64,000 nucleotides of DNA, taken from positions 155,019 to 219,018 of the forward strand of contig EQ973343.1 of the NCBI GenBank assembly GCA_000158655.1. Reading direction: 5' to 3'. The number at the start of each line of letters is the position of its first letter. The first letter of the stretch is position 1. The notes beneath the pieces are model-generated. The model was given only the letters and a program-made list of their open reading frames with translations. It ran no database searches and had not been told where the DNA came from. The translations under genes were made by a program, and so were the position numbers. The stretch is from [Clostridium] methylpentosum DSM 5476 (GTDB taxonomy: Bacteria > Bacillota > Clostridia > Oscillospirales > Ruminococcaceae). Shown piece by piece: positions 9,078 to 17,109 of the stretch.

Positions 9078-9980
9078 TCATGACAGCCAGAGGACTCGAA
9101 TGGTTAAAGTTTCCTGTGATAGCTCGGCATAGACGCTTCCCCCCATCTGCTCGGCGAGCGTCTTGGTGATGGCGAGTCCCAGCCCAGTGTTCTGCCCGCT
9201 GCGCACCCGGTCAGCGGTGAAAAACCGCTCAAACAGACGGTCGGCATCCTCCTGGGTGAGGCCGGGGGCATCGTTGCTCATTTCGAGCGTCACCTGGTCC
9301 CCGCTCTGGTAGAGGCGGACTGAAATCCGGCTGTGCGCGTAACGCAGTGCGTTTTGCATCAGGTTGGTAAAAATCCGGACCGAAGCGTCTCGGTCAGCGT
9401 GTGCCATAAGGCGGGGAGAAATCTCGACATCCGGCTCAATTCCCTTGCAGGTAAAATCGTCGTAAAACGCCGCGACGAGCTCGCAGAGAAGCTCAGATAA
9501 ATTGAGCTTCTCCATTTCCAGACGGTACTCCCCCGCCTGAAGGCGAGACAGGTCGTAAAAGCGAGTGATCAGTCGCTGAAGTACCCGGCAGCGCTGTTCA
9601 ACAATCTGCAAATAGCGCCGTTTGTCCTCTTCCGAGGTCTCCTCTGACTCGATGAGCTGGACATAGCCCAGGATGGAGGTCAGCGGGGTGCGCAGGTCGT
9701 GCGAGATGTTTTCGATCGCGTGGCGCAATTCGAGGTCGGCGCGCCGGTATTCCGCAATTGCATCCCGCTTGGCGAGCAGCGTCTGATTGATCTCCTCCAC
9801 AAGCTGCTCGCTCTCCGGCGAGGGGATCATCACGGTGAGCAGGCTGCAGAGGTGGTCGGTGCGGATGCGACGCAGCTCTGCCGTAAGCAATTCCGTCTCG
9901 CGCCGTTTGAGATACAGCACCAAAGCCAGCGCAGCGATCACCAGCGCGCAGAGTATCAAAAGCAACAGCAGAGCCACCAC
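9078..9980 (-). CDS. sensor histidine kinase of the BcrAB-like cassette
   Basis: About 300 residues. One N-terminal membrane helix (VVALLLLLILCALVIAALALVLYL) is followed by a HisKA domain with the phospho-acceptor box ENISHDLRTPLTSI, then HATPase_c motifs (NLMQNALRYA, DRLFERFF, GLGLAITKTL). There is essentially no extracytoplasmic sensor domain, as in intramembrane-sensing kinases that work with ABC exporters. The GTG start at 9980 has GGGGG seven bases upstream and lies 13 bases after the permease stop, so the longer upstream in-frame extension is rejected. It likely phosphorylates the response regulator at 12.0-12.7 kb. Confidence 0.85.
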   Translation of the reverse strand: MVALLLLLILCALVIAALALVLYLKRRETELLTAELRRIRTDHLCSLLTVMIPSPESEQLVEEINQTLLAKRDAIAEYRRADLELRHAIENISHDLRTPLTSILGYVQLIESEETSEEDKRRYLQIVEQRCRVLQRLITRFYDLSRLQAGEYRLEMEKLNLSELLCELVAAFYDDFTCKGIEPDVEISPRLMAHADRDASVRIFTNLMQNALRYAHSRISVRLYQSGDQVTLEMSNDAPGLTQEDADRLFERFFTADRVRSGQNTGLGLAITKTLAEQMGGSVYAELSQETLTIRVLWLS

Positions 9981-9993
9981 AAGTATTCCCCCT

Positions 9994-10734
9994 TTATTTA
10001 ATCTCTTTTCTGTGGAAGAGCAGGAGCCCGACGACGGTTGAGACGGCAAAGAACCCCAAGCCGACCGCGACCGCGCGGAGAATCTCCGGCTGTCCATAAT
10101 TGATTTCAGTCATGGCTGAAAACTGGGAGGGGATCAGGTATTGCAGGAGCTTGTTAAAGATGTCAAACTTGATCCCGAGGAGCTGAAAGACATTCCCGGT
10201 CACCCCTAAAAACGCGATGTAGGACGCCACAAATCCCACTGTGCTGCGGAAGATCATGCCAAACATTGTGGCAAGGCCGATACAGCCGAGGTAGAGAGGA
10301 ACTGAAGCAGCCAGTCGACTAAAGAACAGCATCATGTTTTCGCCGCCAACCCCCACCCCTTTGGCAAAGGCAATTCCCGAAAGGATGACAGTCCCAAGCG
10401 TGAGGACGAGGGAAAGCACCGAGATGACAAATGTGACAATTAGCTTGCTGAGATAGATTTTCTCCCGGGACAATCCGAAAGAGACCACGTTTTTATAGGT
10501 CTGCGCTTTGTATTCCTCATTGCCGGTCATGTCGGCGAAAAAGAGAAAGAGGTAGATCACTGGGGAAAGCGCCATGACGAGGATGCCGAACAGCTGCTCG
10601 AGCATGCCGTCAATATTCATGGTGGCCATGAGCAGGGAAATTAAAAAAGCGAGCAGCACGAGCACTCCAGTCATGATGTATAGGTATTTGCGGTGAAAGA
10701 CTTTATAAAATTCTGCACTCAGATAGTTAAGCAT
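9994..10734 (-). CDS. ABC-2 type transporter permease, BcrB-like
   Basis: A 246-residue integral membrane protein with about six hydrophobic segments (for example YLYIMTGVLVLLAFLISLLM, LSLVLTLGTVILSGIAFA, and VAVGLGFFAVSTVVGLLLF). The start MLNYLSAEFYKVFHRK is typical of lantibiotic or bacitracin-type ABC-2 permeases. The ATG overlaps the end of the ATPase gene by eight bases, so the two are translationally coupled. It should form the membrane half of a peptide or lipid-II-directed antibiotic exporter. The actual substrate is not evident. Confidence 0.85.
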   Translation of the reverse strand: MLNYLSAEFYKVFHRKYLYIMTGVLVLLAFLISLLMATMNIDGMLEQLFGILVMALSPVIYLFLFFADMTGNEEYKAQTYKNVVSFGLSREKIYLSKLIVTFVISVLSLVLTLGTVILSGIAFAKGVGVGGENMMLFFSRLAASVPLYLGCIGLATMFGMIFRSTVGFVASYIAFLGVTGNVFQLLGIKFDIFNKLLQYLIPSQFSAMTEINYGQPEILRAVAVGLGFFAVSTVVGLLLFHRKEIK

Positions 10735-11644
10735 GGTGAGCACCTCCGACCAGATCGATAAAGTAGTTTTCAAGGTTAGCCCCCGACTGCGCAAGACGGG
10801 AGACAAGCACTCCGTTGACAACCAGAGTCTCGTTGATGAGCTCCGGCTGGTCGATGCACTGGTAGACTCGAATCTGTCCAGAATCGAGCACCTCGTAGTC
10901 GGTGCAGCCGAGTTTGCTCTCGAGCAGAGCAGCCGCCTTGTTGGCGTCGTCCACCCGCAGCTCGATGCAGTGTCGGCAGCTCCGGGACATTTCAGCCGCC
11001 GAGATCTGCTGCACCATCCTGCCCTGATCAATAAAGCCGTAGGTTGTCGCGAGCTGGGAGAGCTCGCTGAGGATGTGGCTGGAGATGATAATGGTGATTC
11101 CTCGCTCCCGGTTGATGCGCAGCAGCATCTCGCGGAAGTCCACGATGCCCATCGGGTCGAGTCCATTGGTTGGCTCGTCGAGGATGAGCAGATCAGGGTT
11201 TCCCATAATCGCGAGAGCGAACCCGAGCTTCTGCTTCATTCCGAGCGAAAAATTTTTGAATTTCTTTTTTCCGGTGTCCGAGAGGCCGACAAGGGCGAGC
11301 ACTTCATCCACAACAGCCCGGTTCGGGATGCCGCGCACCCGGCGGTAATACTCCAGATTGTCTCGGGCGGAGAGATAGGGGTAAAAGCTCGGCGTCTCGA
11401 TAATGGAGCCAATGCGCTTGCGCTCCTCGTTGAGCTTTTCCGAGCCAAACAGCTCAATGCTGCCCTGGGTCGGATAGGCGAGTCCACAGATCATCCGTAA
11501 GATCGTCGTTTTTCCTGCGCCGTTTTTGCCGACTAGGCCGTAAATCTCTCCGCGGCCAACCGTGATGTTGACATCACTGACCACTTCTTTGCTGCCGTAG
11601 CGCTTGGTCAGATGCTCAATGAGCAGCGCGGTGTTTTGTTTCAT
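10727..11644 (-). CDS. ABC transporter ATP-binding protein, BcrA-like
   Basis: A 305-residue single ABC domain with Walker A GLVGKNGAGKTT, signature FSLGMKQKLGFALAIMGNP, Walker B LLILDEPTNGLDPMG and the switch His in IIISSHILSEL. The C-terminal extension (about residues 220-305) is the regulatory tail of bacitracin/lantibiotic exporters. The ATG at 11644 has AGGTGA five bases upstream and is preferred over one at 11665. It energises the adjacent permease. Confidence 0.9.
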   Translation of the reverse strand: MKQNTALLIEHLTKRYGSKEVVSDVNITVGRGEIYGLVGKNGAGKTTILRMICGLAYPTQGSIELFGSEKLNEERKRIGSIIETPSFYPYLSARDNLEYYRRVRGIPNRAVVDEVLALVGLSDTGKKKFKNFSLGMKQKLGFALAIMGNPDLLILDEPTNGLDPMGIVDFREMLLRINRERGITIIISSHILSELSQLATTYGFIDQGRMVQQISAAEMSRSCRHCIELRVDDANKAAALLESKLGCTDYEVLDSGQIRVYQCIDQPELINETLVVNGVLVSRLAQSGANLENYFIDLVGGAHHA

Positions 11645-11713
11645 CCAAATCACCTTTCCTTTCATTCGTTGCTTTCAGTATACCTCCTATACTTCAAGAT
11701 CAGCTAAAGCAAA

Positions 11714-11731
11714 CATTAAGAAAGTCTTAAG
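11714..11731 (-). promoter_or_regulatory. putative OmpR-type regulator binding site
   Basis: Read on the minus strand, CTTAAGACTTTCTTAATG shows two half-sites of TTAAG type about 70-90 bp before the ABC ATPase start. Similar spaced TTAAG repeats are found before antibiotic-responsive ABC operons with VanR/BceR-like regulators. Binding by the response regulator encoded just upstream is inferred. Confidence 0.4.
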
Positions 11732-11992
11732 CTGCTGCAAAGCAGTCCGCAATCCCTCGCGCAGCAGAGATCACGCCGCACTACATTTGATAAACAAAGA
11801 TCTCCTTGCCGGAAACTGCAGATCAATCATAGAGCGTACCGGCCTTTTGAGGAGAGAGGGTTCGCCCCTTCCCCGCAACTACCCAAAAACCGCAAATTTT
11901 TGTAAAAACCGATTGGCATATAGTCGATTTTACGCTTCTCCTATCGAAAACAGCTTGACAACCCGCCGGTTCTGCCCCTCTACTGTGTGGCC

Positions 11993-12682
11993 TCATTCTG
12001 CCATTTTAAAGCCGATTCCCCACACTGTTTTGATGTATTCAGTCTCCGGATCAGCCTTTGCAAGCTTGGAGCGCAGGTTGCTCATGTGGACGTTGACAGT
12101 GTTGTCATCCCCCAAAAACTCCTCTTCCCACACCTGTTCAAAAAGATTGGCGCGGGTAAAGACCTTTTTGGGATAGCGCAGAAGCAACTCGAGAATGGCA
12201 AATTCCCGCGCTGTGAGGGAAACCGATTGTCCGTTGACAGACACCTCAACTGCATCCCGATCCAACACCAAATTCTTGTAGCGCAGCAGATTACCCGAGC
12301 TCCCGGAAGAAAACTGCTTGTACCGGCGCAGTTGGGCTTCCACCCGAGCGGCCACCTCGTCGACATCAAACGGTTTGACAATAAAATCATCCGCACCCAA
12401 GCGGAGCAGGCTGATCTTGTCCGCTTGGGCAGTTTTTGCCGACACCACGATCACCGGCATCGTTTTGGTGGCGCGGATCTCTCCAATCAGCTCCTCCCCC
12501 GTGATTCCGGGCAGCATCAGATCGAGCAAAATCAGGTCGTAATTGTACTGGGCAATACACATTCTGCCCTCACTTCCCGAAAAGGCACCGGTCACCTGAA
12601 AGCCCTGCCGGCGCAGAATGGTGCAGAGCAGATCGTTGATATCGGGGTCATCCTCCACCACTAAAATTGAGACTGTTTGCAT
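11993..12682 (-). CDS. OmpR-family response regulator
   Basis: A 229-residue two-domain regulator. The receiver domain has VVEDD (acidic pocket), LILLDLMLPG with the phospho-Asp, VVSAK and FIVKPF (switch Lys). The C-terminal winged helix ends in VNVHMSNLRSKL and IKTVWGIGFKM. The gene lies upstream of the ABC transporter with a 348-base gap, and the kinase lies downstream of the permease, so the cassette runs regulator, ATPase, permease, kinase. It probably senses or answers a cell-wall-active peptide. Confidence 0.9.
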   Translation of the reverse strand: MQTVSILVVEDDPDINDLLCTILRRQGFQVTGAFSGSEGRMCIAQYNYDLILLDLMLPGITGEELIGEIRATKTMPVIVVSAKTAQADKISLLRLGADDFIVKPFDVDEVAARVEAQLRRYKQFSSGSSGNLLRYKNLVLDRDAVEVSVNGQSVSLTAREFAILELLLRYPKKVFTRANLFEQVWEEEFLGDDNTVNVHMSNLRSKLAKADPETEYIKTVWGIGFKMAE

Positions 12683-12708
12683 AACTGCCTCCCACGTTTT
12701 TTCTTTCT

Positions 12709-12737
12709 ATTATAGCGCGGAAAAATTCATTTGTAAA
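12709..12737 (-). promoter_or_regulatory. promoter of the response regulator gene
   Basis: On the minus strand TTTACA (12732-12737) and TATAAT (12709-12714) are separated by 17 bp, a near-consensus sigma-A promoter reading into the response-regulator gene. Confidence 0.7.
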
Positions 12738-12752
12738 ATCGTCTGGATTCAG

Positions 12753-12781
12753 TTGGATTATTTATGCAGAAGGTGTATAAT
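12753..12781 (+). promoter_or_regulatory. promoter of the DegV gene
   Basis: TTGGAT (12753-12758) and TATAAT (12776-12781) are separated by 17 bp, 27 bases before the degV start. The -10 is perfect and the -35 is weak. Confidence 0.6.
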
Positions 12782-12807
12782 AAGGAGTATAAAAAAGGAG
12801 GGTTTCT

Positions 12808-13668
12808 ATGCCAATTCACAATATCCAGATCACAGCGGACAGCACCTGTGACCTTTCCCCCGAACTGATCAAACGATATGATATTGCAATATCCCCGCTC
12901 TACATTGTCAAGGAGGACGGTTCCTACCGGGATTTGGTGGACATCACTCCGCAGGACATCTTTGACTATGTCTCAAAAACCGGGACGTTGACCAAAACGA
13001 GCGCCTGCACCATCCAGGATTACATCGACCTGTTTACCCGCTACACAGAGCAGGGGCTTTCGGTGGTGCACCTGAATATCAGCAGTCATTTTTCAAGCTG
13101 CTACCAAAATGCCTGTGCCGCCGCGCAGGAGGTGGCGCCGGACAAAATTTTTGTAGTCGACTCGCTCAACCTCTCAACCGGCATTGGCCACGTTGTGCTC
13201 GAAGCCTGCGAGCGCGCCGAACAGGGCATGGAAGCGCGCCAAATCGCCCAAGAATTGCGGGAAAAGGTTGTGCCAAAGATGGAGGCGAGCTTTGTCATTG
13301 ACACCCTTGCGTATCTCGCAAAGGGGGGCCGGTGCTCCTCTGTGATGGCGCTCGGGGCAAACATTCTAAAGCTCAAACCCTGCATCGAGGTCATGGACGG
13401 CAAAATGCACGTGGGCAAAAAATACCGCGGCAGCCTATCCAAGTGTCTTGGCCAGTACGTCACCGAACGGCTGAGCGGTCGGGATGACATCAACCCCAAA
13501 AGGATTTTTATCACCCACTCGGGCTGTTCCAAGGAGATTGTCGACCAGGTGCGAGGTTTGATTCAGAAAATCCGGCCGTTTGAAGAAATCGTCGAAACCA
13601 CCGCAGGCTGCACGATCTCCAACCACTGCGGCCCGAATACGCTGGGAATTCTGTTTCTGAGAAAATAA
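12808..13668 (+). CDS. DegV family fatty-acid-binding protein (FakB-like)
   Basis: A 286-residue DegV protein. Visible signatures are ITADSTCDLSPELIKRYDI at the N terminus, TKTSACTIQDY, LNISSHFSSCYQNA, VVDSLNLSTGIG, AYLAKGGRCSS and a C-terminal FITHSGC block. DegV proteins bind a single fatty acid, and many serve as FakB, presenting the acyl chain to the FakA kinase for membrane-lipid synthesis. No fakA is nearby, which is usual. A strong SD (AAAGGAGGG) precedes the ATG. Confidence 0.9.
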   Translation: MPIHNIQITADSTCDLSPELIKRYDIAISPLYIVKEDGSYRDLVDITPQDIFDYVSKTGTLTKTSACTIQDYIDLFTRYTEQGLSVVHLNISSHFSSCYQNACAAAQEVAPDKIFVVDSLNLSTGIGHVVLEACERAEQGMEARQIAQELREKVVPKMEASFVIDTLAYLAKGGRCSSVMALGANILKLKPCIEVMDGKMHVGKKYRGSLSKCLGQYVTERLSGRDDINPKRIFITHSGCSKEIVDQVRGLIQKIRPFEEIVETTAGCTISNHCGPNTLGILFLRK

Positions 13669-13909
13669 AAAAGCTGTTTTTCCCCAATAGGCTTTCTTGG
13701 CGAATACTCTCTTTGCATCGCACTTAGAGAAAACGCTGTTTTCCCTTTAAGGAGCATAAATTTGGTAAAAGAATTGGTTTTATTCCTTGTGTCCGATCGT
13801 TTCATCCAGCCTGCATAAGCTCCGACCCGCCGGCGAAAAAACGGAAAAAAATTGCGCTGCCAGGTAAGCAGTGAACCTGGCTAGCTGTAAAGCAAAAATA
13901 GAAAATGCA

Positions 13910-13949
13910 GGGGCGGAATCCGCGCCGCCCCGACATTTTTATCTTTTTT
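13910..13949 (+). terminator. intrinsic terminator upstream of tRNA-Arg
   Basis: A 7-bp GC-only stem (GGGGCGG / CCGCCCC) is followed by a T-rich run (ATTTTTATCTTTTTTT). It would stop transcription from the degV side before the tRNA promoter. The stretch from 13669 to here shows no gene. Confidence 0.65.
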
Positions 13950-13960
13950 TCAAAAAACTA

Positions 13961-13989
13961 TTGACAAACCTTTCATGCTATGATAGAAT
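13961..13989 (+). promoter_or_regulatory. tRNA-Arg promoter
   Basis: A perfect -35 TTGACA (13961-13966), a 17-bp spacer and TAGAAT (13984-13989) lie 24 bp before the tRNA. Confidence 0.8.
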
Positions 13990-14013
13990 AATTAAGCGCT
14001 GTTAAAGCGATGT

Positions 14014-14090
14014 GCGCCAGTAGCTCAGCTGGATAGAGTGACTGGCTACGAACCAGTAGGTCAGGGGTTCGAGTCCCTTCTGGCGCACCA
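14014..14090 (+). tRNA. tRNA-Arg (ACG)
   Basis: A 77-nt cloverleaf with encoded CCA. The acceptor GCGCCAG pairs with CTGGCGC, the anticodon stem ACTGG/CCAGT closes the loop CTACGAA with anticodon ACG, and the T-loop is TTCGAGT. Its 3' 46 bases (14045-14090) are repeated exactly at 30043-30088. It is therefore the attachment gene of the 16-kb island, which rebuilt the tRNA 3' end on integration. Confidence 0.97.
14045..14090 (+). repeat. attL core (46 bp, in tRNA-Arg)
   Basis: Identical to 30043-30088. The repeat starts at the anticodon loop and ends with the CCA. Bases immediately outside differ at both copies, so 46 bp is the exact length. Confidence 0.92.
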
Positions 14091-14094
14091 GAAT

Positions 14095-14135
14095 AAAGCC
14101 TGTAATCTCTAGGGGTTACAGGCTTTTTCTTTTTC
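14095..14135 (+). terminator. element-borne terminator behind tRNA-Arg
   Basis: AAAGCCTGTAA and TTACAGGCTTT form an 11-bp stem followed by TTCTTTTTC. It replaces the native tRNA terminator now displaced to 30.1 kb. Confidence 0.8.
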
Positions 14136-14157
14136 TGCTACTCTGTTGAAAACTTCA

Positions 14158-14181
14158 TTTTGGTGTTTATTTGGTGCTTAT
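14158..14181 (+). repeat. subterminal 24-bp repeat, left copy (probable integrase arm site)
   Basis: This 24-mer, TTTTGGTGTTTATTTGGTGC plus TTAT, recurs exactly at 29905-29928 near the other end. It lies 67 bp inside attL. The placement fits an arm-type binding site of the tyrosine integrase. Confidence 0.7.
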
Positions 14182-14237
14182 GGCATAGAAAAGCGGGTTT
14201 TCTCTTTCATTTTGAGAGAGTTGACCCGCTTTGTTTT

Positions 14238-15626
14238 TTATCCAATGTTTTCTTCCTTTTTCGCTGGGTTCAGGATGTTTTGAATGGTTTCCGCTGCCAT
14301 CTCATCAGCGGTTTTGATTGCATGAGCGTACACCTTCGTTGTGGTTCCTGTGTCGGCGTGCCCTAGTCTCCCCGCAACCGTCGTCAGGTTTACTCCGTTC
14401 GCAATTAAGAGCGTGGCGTTGGTGTGCCGGAGACTGTGGACAGATACCGGAGGAAGGTCATTCTTCTGCACAAACTTGTGAAACCATGTGGTCAATGTGT
14501 CCGGGTGAATCGGCTTGCCCGTACAAGTCGTGAATATCTTCCCTGTGTCTACCCATGCATCCCCGAGCTTTGCCCGCTCTGCGTTTTGAGCGAACTTGTG
14601 CTGAATCAGCAGTTTGACCGCTTCATCTGATAGCTTGATCACCCGAGTAGAACTGTAGGTCTTTGTCGTATCTTCAAATATTCCTCTGTCGGGCAGGTAG
14701 AGGCTTTCGCGCTGAATGTAAAGCAGCTTGTGCTCCATATCAAAATCAGGCCATTCCAGCCCGCACAGTTCCCCGCGCCGCATCCCTGTGTAGATCAGAA
14801 GTAAAACCATTGTCTGGTACTGCTCCGGTTCTCTTTGCAGGCAGGTTATAAGTTGGGCGGTTTGCTTTTCATCCAGATAGCGGGCCTCCTTGCGCTCGAG
14901 CTTCGGCGGCTTTACCCGGTCACATGGATTTGAAAAAATGATCTGCCATTGAACCGCCGTGTTCAACATGCTTGACAACAATCTGTGGTGGGAATTGATT
15001 GTCTTTGCCGCAAGGCCGCGATCTGCGTCCACAGGTGTGAATAGCTCTTGTAGCTTTATATGAAAGGCTTCACAAATCCGGCGGGCTGATTGCCCTGTTA
15101 TATTTTTTCCTTGCGACACGCTGTCGAGCGTTGCAACCGATACCCCAGCCCGCTTTGACAGCTCTACTTTCGTGAATCCATGCTGTTTTAAAACTTTCTT
15201 GAAGTCCGTGCTGCACCGCTGTTTGATGTCCTCCCGGATCCCGCTTTCTGAAAGGTTATCATAAAACTGAATGAGGTGGTGCGGCTGCAATTTATCCAGC
15301 TTGATATGACCCAGAGCGGGAAGAATGCGCTTGAGTAATTCATTGTAATGCGCAATGGTTTTCGCTTTCAGGTGCTTTTCCGCATATTCAGACATCCAGC
15401 GTTGTGCAAAATCGGCTAGTTTAATAGAACCACTGATAAACTGTCCCGAGCGGCAGTTTTCCTCAAAAAGAACCTTCTGCCTCTCCAACTCCTTCTCAAT
15501 CTGCCTTTTCGTCATGCCGGGAGCGGGTTTCCATGTCATGTGCTGCCTGATCTGCTTGCCGCCCGAATCGTAGCCGCAGGAAACAGTGATCTTGTAGGTG
15601 TTACCGCGTTTCGTGATCGTTGCCAT
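14238..15626 (-). CDS. int: tyrosine integrase with an embedded XRE HTH
   Basis: A 462-residue site-specific recombinase. Order: an N-terminal arm-binding AP2-like domain (about 1-60), a core-binding helical domain (about 65-225) and a catalytic domain (about 245-450). Catalytic residues are visible: R283 (TGMRRGEL), K322, H397-x-x-R400 (HSLRH), H423 (LGHAD) and Y433 (KVYAH). Residues about 142-198 (VELSKRAGVSVATLDSVSQG) are a Cro/C1-type helix-turn-helix inserted in the core-binding region, which is unusual. It should integrate the element at the tRNA-Arg 3' end. The start overlaps the repressor gene by 26 bases. Confidence 0.92.
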   Translation of the reverse strand: MATITKRGNTYKITVSCGYDSGGKQIRQHMTWKPAPGMTKRQIEKELERQKVLFEENCRSGQFISGSIKLADFAQRWMSEYAEKHLKAKTIAHYNELLKRILPALGHIKLDKLQPHHLIQFYDNLSESGIREDIKQRCSTDFKKVLKQHGFTKVELSKRAGVSVATLDSVSQGKNITGQSARRICEAFHIKLQELFTPVDADRGLAAKTINSHHRLLSSMLNTAVQWQIIFSNPCDRVKPPKLERKEARYLDEKQTAQLITCLQREPEQYQTMVLLLIYTGMRRGELCGLEWPDFDMEHKLLYIQRESLYLPDRGIFEDTTKTYSSTRVIKLSDEAVKLLIQHKFAQNAERAKLGDAWVDTGKIFTTCTGKPIHPDTLTTWFHKFVQKNDLPPVSVHSLRHTNATLLIANGVNLTTVAGRLGHADTGTTTKVYAHAIKTADEMAAETIQNILNPAKKEENIG

Positions 15627-16398
15627 TTAGAGCACCTTCTTTGCTGTCAATATCGACAATTTCCAAACCTGCAAAGTCTTCCGCAGCAGTTGCTCGCTTT
15701 GGCTTTACCAATTGTTTGTTTCTTTTTAAAGTTTTTAATTTCTCAAGTATATCATCTAAAAGGGTTGACTCAATAATTTTACTGGCTTTTACTGTGACAA
15801 TAGAATCATATATAAAACCATCCCAAGGGATACGCCCGTCTTTATTTTTAACCGTCGCAATTGTTCCACTTCCTAGTATCCTTGCTAGCTGATCACTGTT
15901 TAAACTAACTGTCAAGTAATTTTCAATACTACTTAGTAAGTTTACGAACCCCTTGCTTTCCCACTCTGCCATATCTGCATTATAATTATCTTCCAAAAAT
16001 TCACCATCAAATCCATAGAAAGCAATATCTGGGGGAGGCGTGGCTTGTTCCAACAATAAATTAATAGTAGGAATCAAATACCCACCCTCAAAATAATCCT
16101 GATACGCATGCAAATTTTCAACTGCGGTTTCAGAAAGCCCTGTCGAATCACAAATAGCTGCTACAGTTGTGTTTGGTTTTTGAACCTCGGAGAGCCCAAG
16201 TAACCAATCAGCGGATACATTACAAAATCTAGCGATTTTAATGAGTTGTTCAGTGTTTGGTGTACGAGAACCGTTGACAAAATATGAAATTGTGTTATCA
16301 GCTACTTGTAGTTCTTTCGCTAAATCTTTCTGTTTCTTATTGCACAACGTTAATGCTTGGTTAATCTTTTCACCAATCATTTTTTTTGTGTTATACAT
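15601..16398 (-). CDS. CI-like XRE-family repressor
   Basis: A 265-residue protein with an N-terminal Cro/C1 helix-turn-helix (residues about 8-62: KDLAKELQVADNTISYFVNG, then NVSADWLLGLSE) and an uncharacterised C-terminal half with no LexA-like Ser/Lys protease dyad that I can recognise. It is divergent from the replication genes across a region with three TAAC-N6-GTTA operators, so it is the likely lysogeny-type repressor of the element. It overlaps int, giving one repressor-integrase transcript. Confidence 0.85.
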   Translation of the reverse strand: MYNTKKMIGEKINQALTLCNKKQKDLAKELQVADNTISYFVNGSRTPNTEQLIKIARFCNVSADWLLGLSEVQKPNTTVAAICDSTGLSETAVENLHAYQDYFEGGYLIPTINLLLEQATPPPDIAFYGFDGEFLEDNYNADMAEWESKGFVNLLSSIENYLTVSLNSDQLARILGSGTIATVKNKDGRIPWDGFIYDSIVTVKASKIIESTLLDDILEKLKTLKRNKQLVKPKRATAAEDFAGLEIVDIDSKEGALNGNDHETR

Positions 16399-16696
16399 AC
16401 ATTCTCACCAATCCTTTTAATAACAAATTCGTTATCTATATGAATAAAAATAACAAATTTGTTGACTTGTTGTATTTGTTATGGTACAATTGAATCATAA
16501 CATAATTGTTATTGCATGTCAACAACAAATTCTAAATATAAAGGTGTGATCCTATGATAGCATGAAAAAGCGGCGTACCCCTCAACCGATCAAAGCGAAG
16601 GTGCGCCGCATAGCAGAACCCCATACGAAATAAGGAGTTCCCGCTCCTTATTATAAACCATAATTTACTACACTACAATGCAAAGGAGCAAAAAAC
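16399..16696. promoter_or_regulatory. genetic switch region with repressor operators
   Basis: Three related palindromes occur: TAACAAATTCGTTA (16421-16434), TAACAAATTTGTTG (16451-16464) and TAACATAATTGTTA (16498-16511). A rightward promoter TTGACT (16462-16467)-17 bp-TACAAT (16485-16490) overlaps the second and adjoins the third, so binding would block it. The first lies next to the repressor start and may serve autoregulation. A 9-bp hairpin (16629-16652) precedes the first rightward gene. Confidence 0.75.
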
Positions 16697-16897
16697 ATGT
16701 GTAATAACGACATCAGAACAGAAGCCAAGGCCGCAAAAGTGAAACTATGGCAAATCGCCGACGCGCTCGGCCTGCAAGACAGCTGTTTCTCCCGCAAGCT
16801 CCGCAAAGAGCTTTCCCCCGAAGAAAAAACGAAAATCCGTCAAATCATTTCCGAACTGAAAGCGGGTGAAGCACATGGCGAGAATGCGCACAATTAA
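16697..16897 (+). CDS. small HTH protein, Cro-like
   Basis: A 66-residue protein with a helix-turn-helix-like segment (VKLWQIADALGLQDSCFSRK) followed by a charged helix. It is the first gene after the rightward promoter and has AAAGGAG upstream. By position and size it could be the Cro-like antagonist of the repressor. No close function can be named. Confidence 0.65.
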   Translation: MCNNDIRTEAKAAKVKLWQIADALGLQDSCFSRKLRKELSPEEKTKIRQIISELKAGEAHGENAHN

Positions 16898-17105
16898 GGA
16901 CGCATACGCGGCGATCAAGCAAAGCGACCCCGAGACCTGCCTCACCATGTACGCCTTACGGTGCAAGGTGATTTCGGGGGAAATCCCATCGGTGAAAGCG
17001 GGCAGAAAGTACCTGATCAACATTGATCTTCTGGACGAGTATCTAAACAGCCCGTGCTCTCCTGTGGAATCAATCGGCAGAATACGCCCTGTGAGTGCGA
17101 GGTAG
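16875..17105 (+). CDS. excisionase-like winged-helix DNA-binding protein
   Basis: A 76-residue protein of the helix-turn-helix_17/excisionase type: an N-terminal helix pair, then ALRCKVISGEIPSVKAGRKY, in which the basic GRKY motif is the expected wing. It overlaps the previous gene by 23 bases. The ATG at 16875 is preferred over the GTG nine bases before it. It probably directs integrase toward excision, or acts as a transcription factor. Confidence 0.65.
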   Translation: MARMRTIKDAYAAIKQSDPETCLTMYALRCKVISGEIPSVKAGRKYLINIDLLDEYLNSPCSPVESIGRIRPVSAR

Positions 17106-17109
17106 CCCT

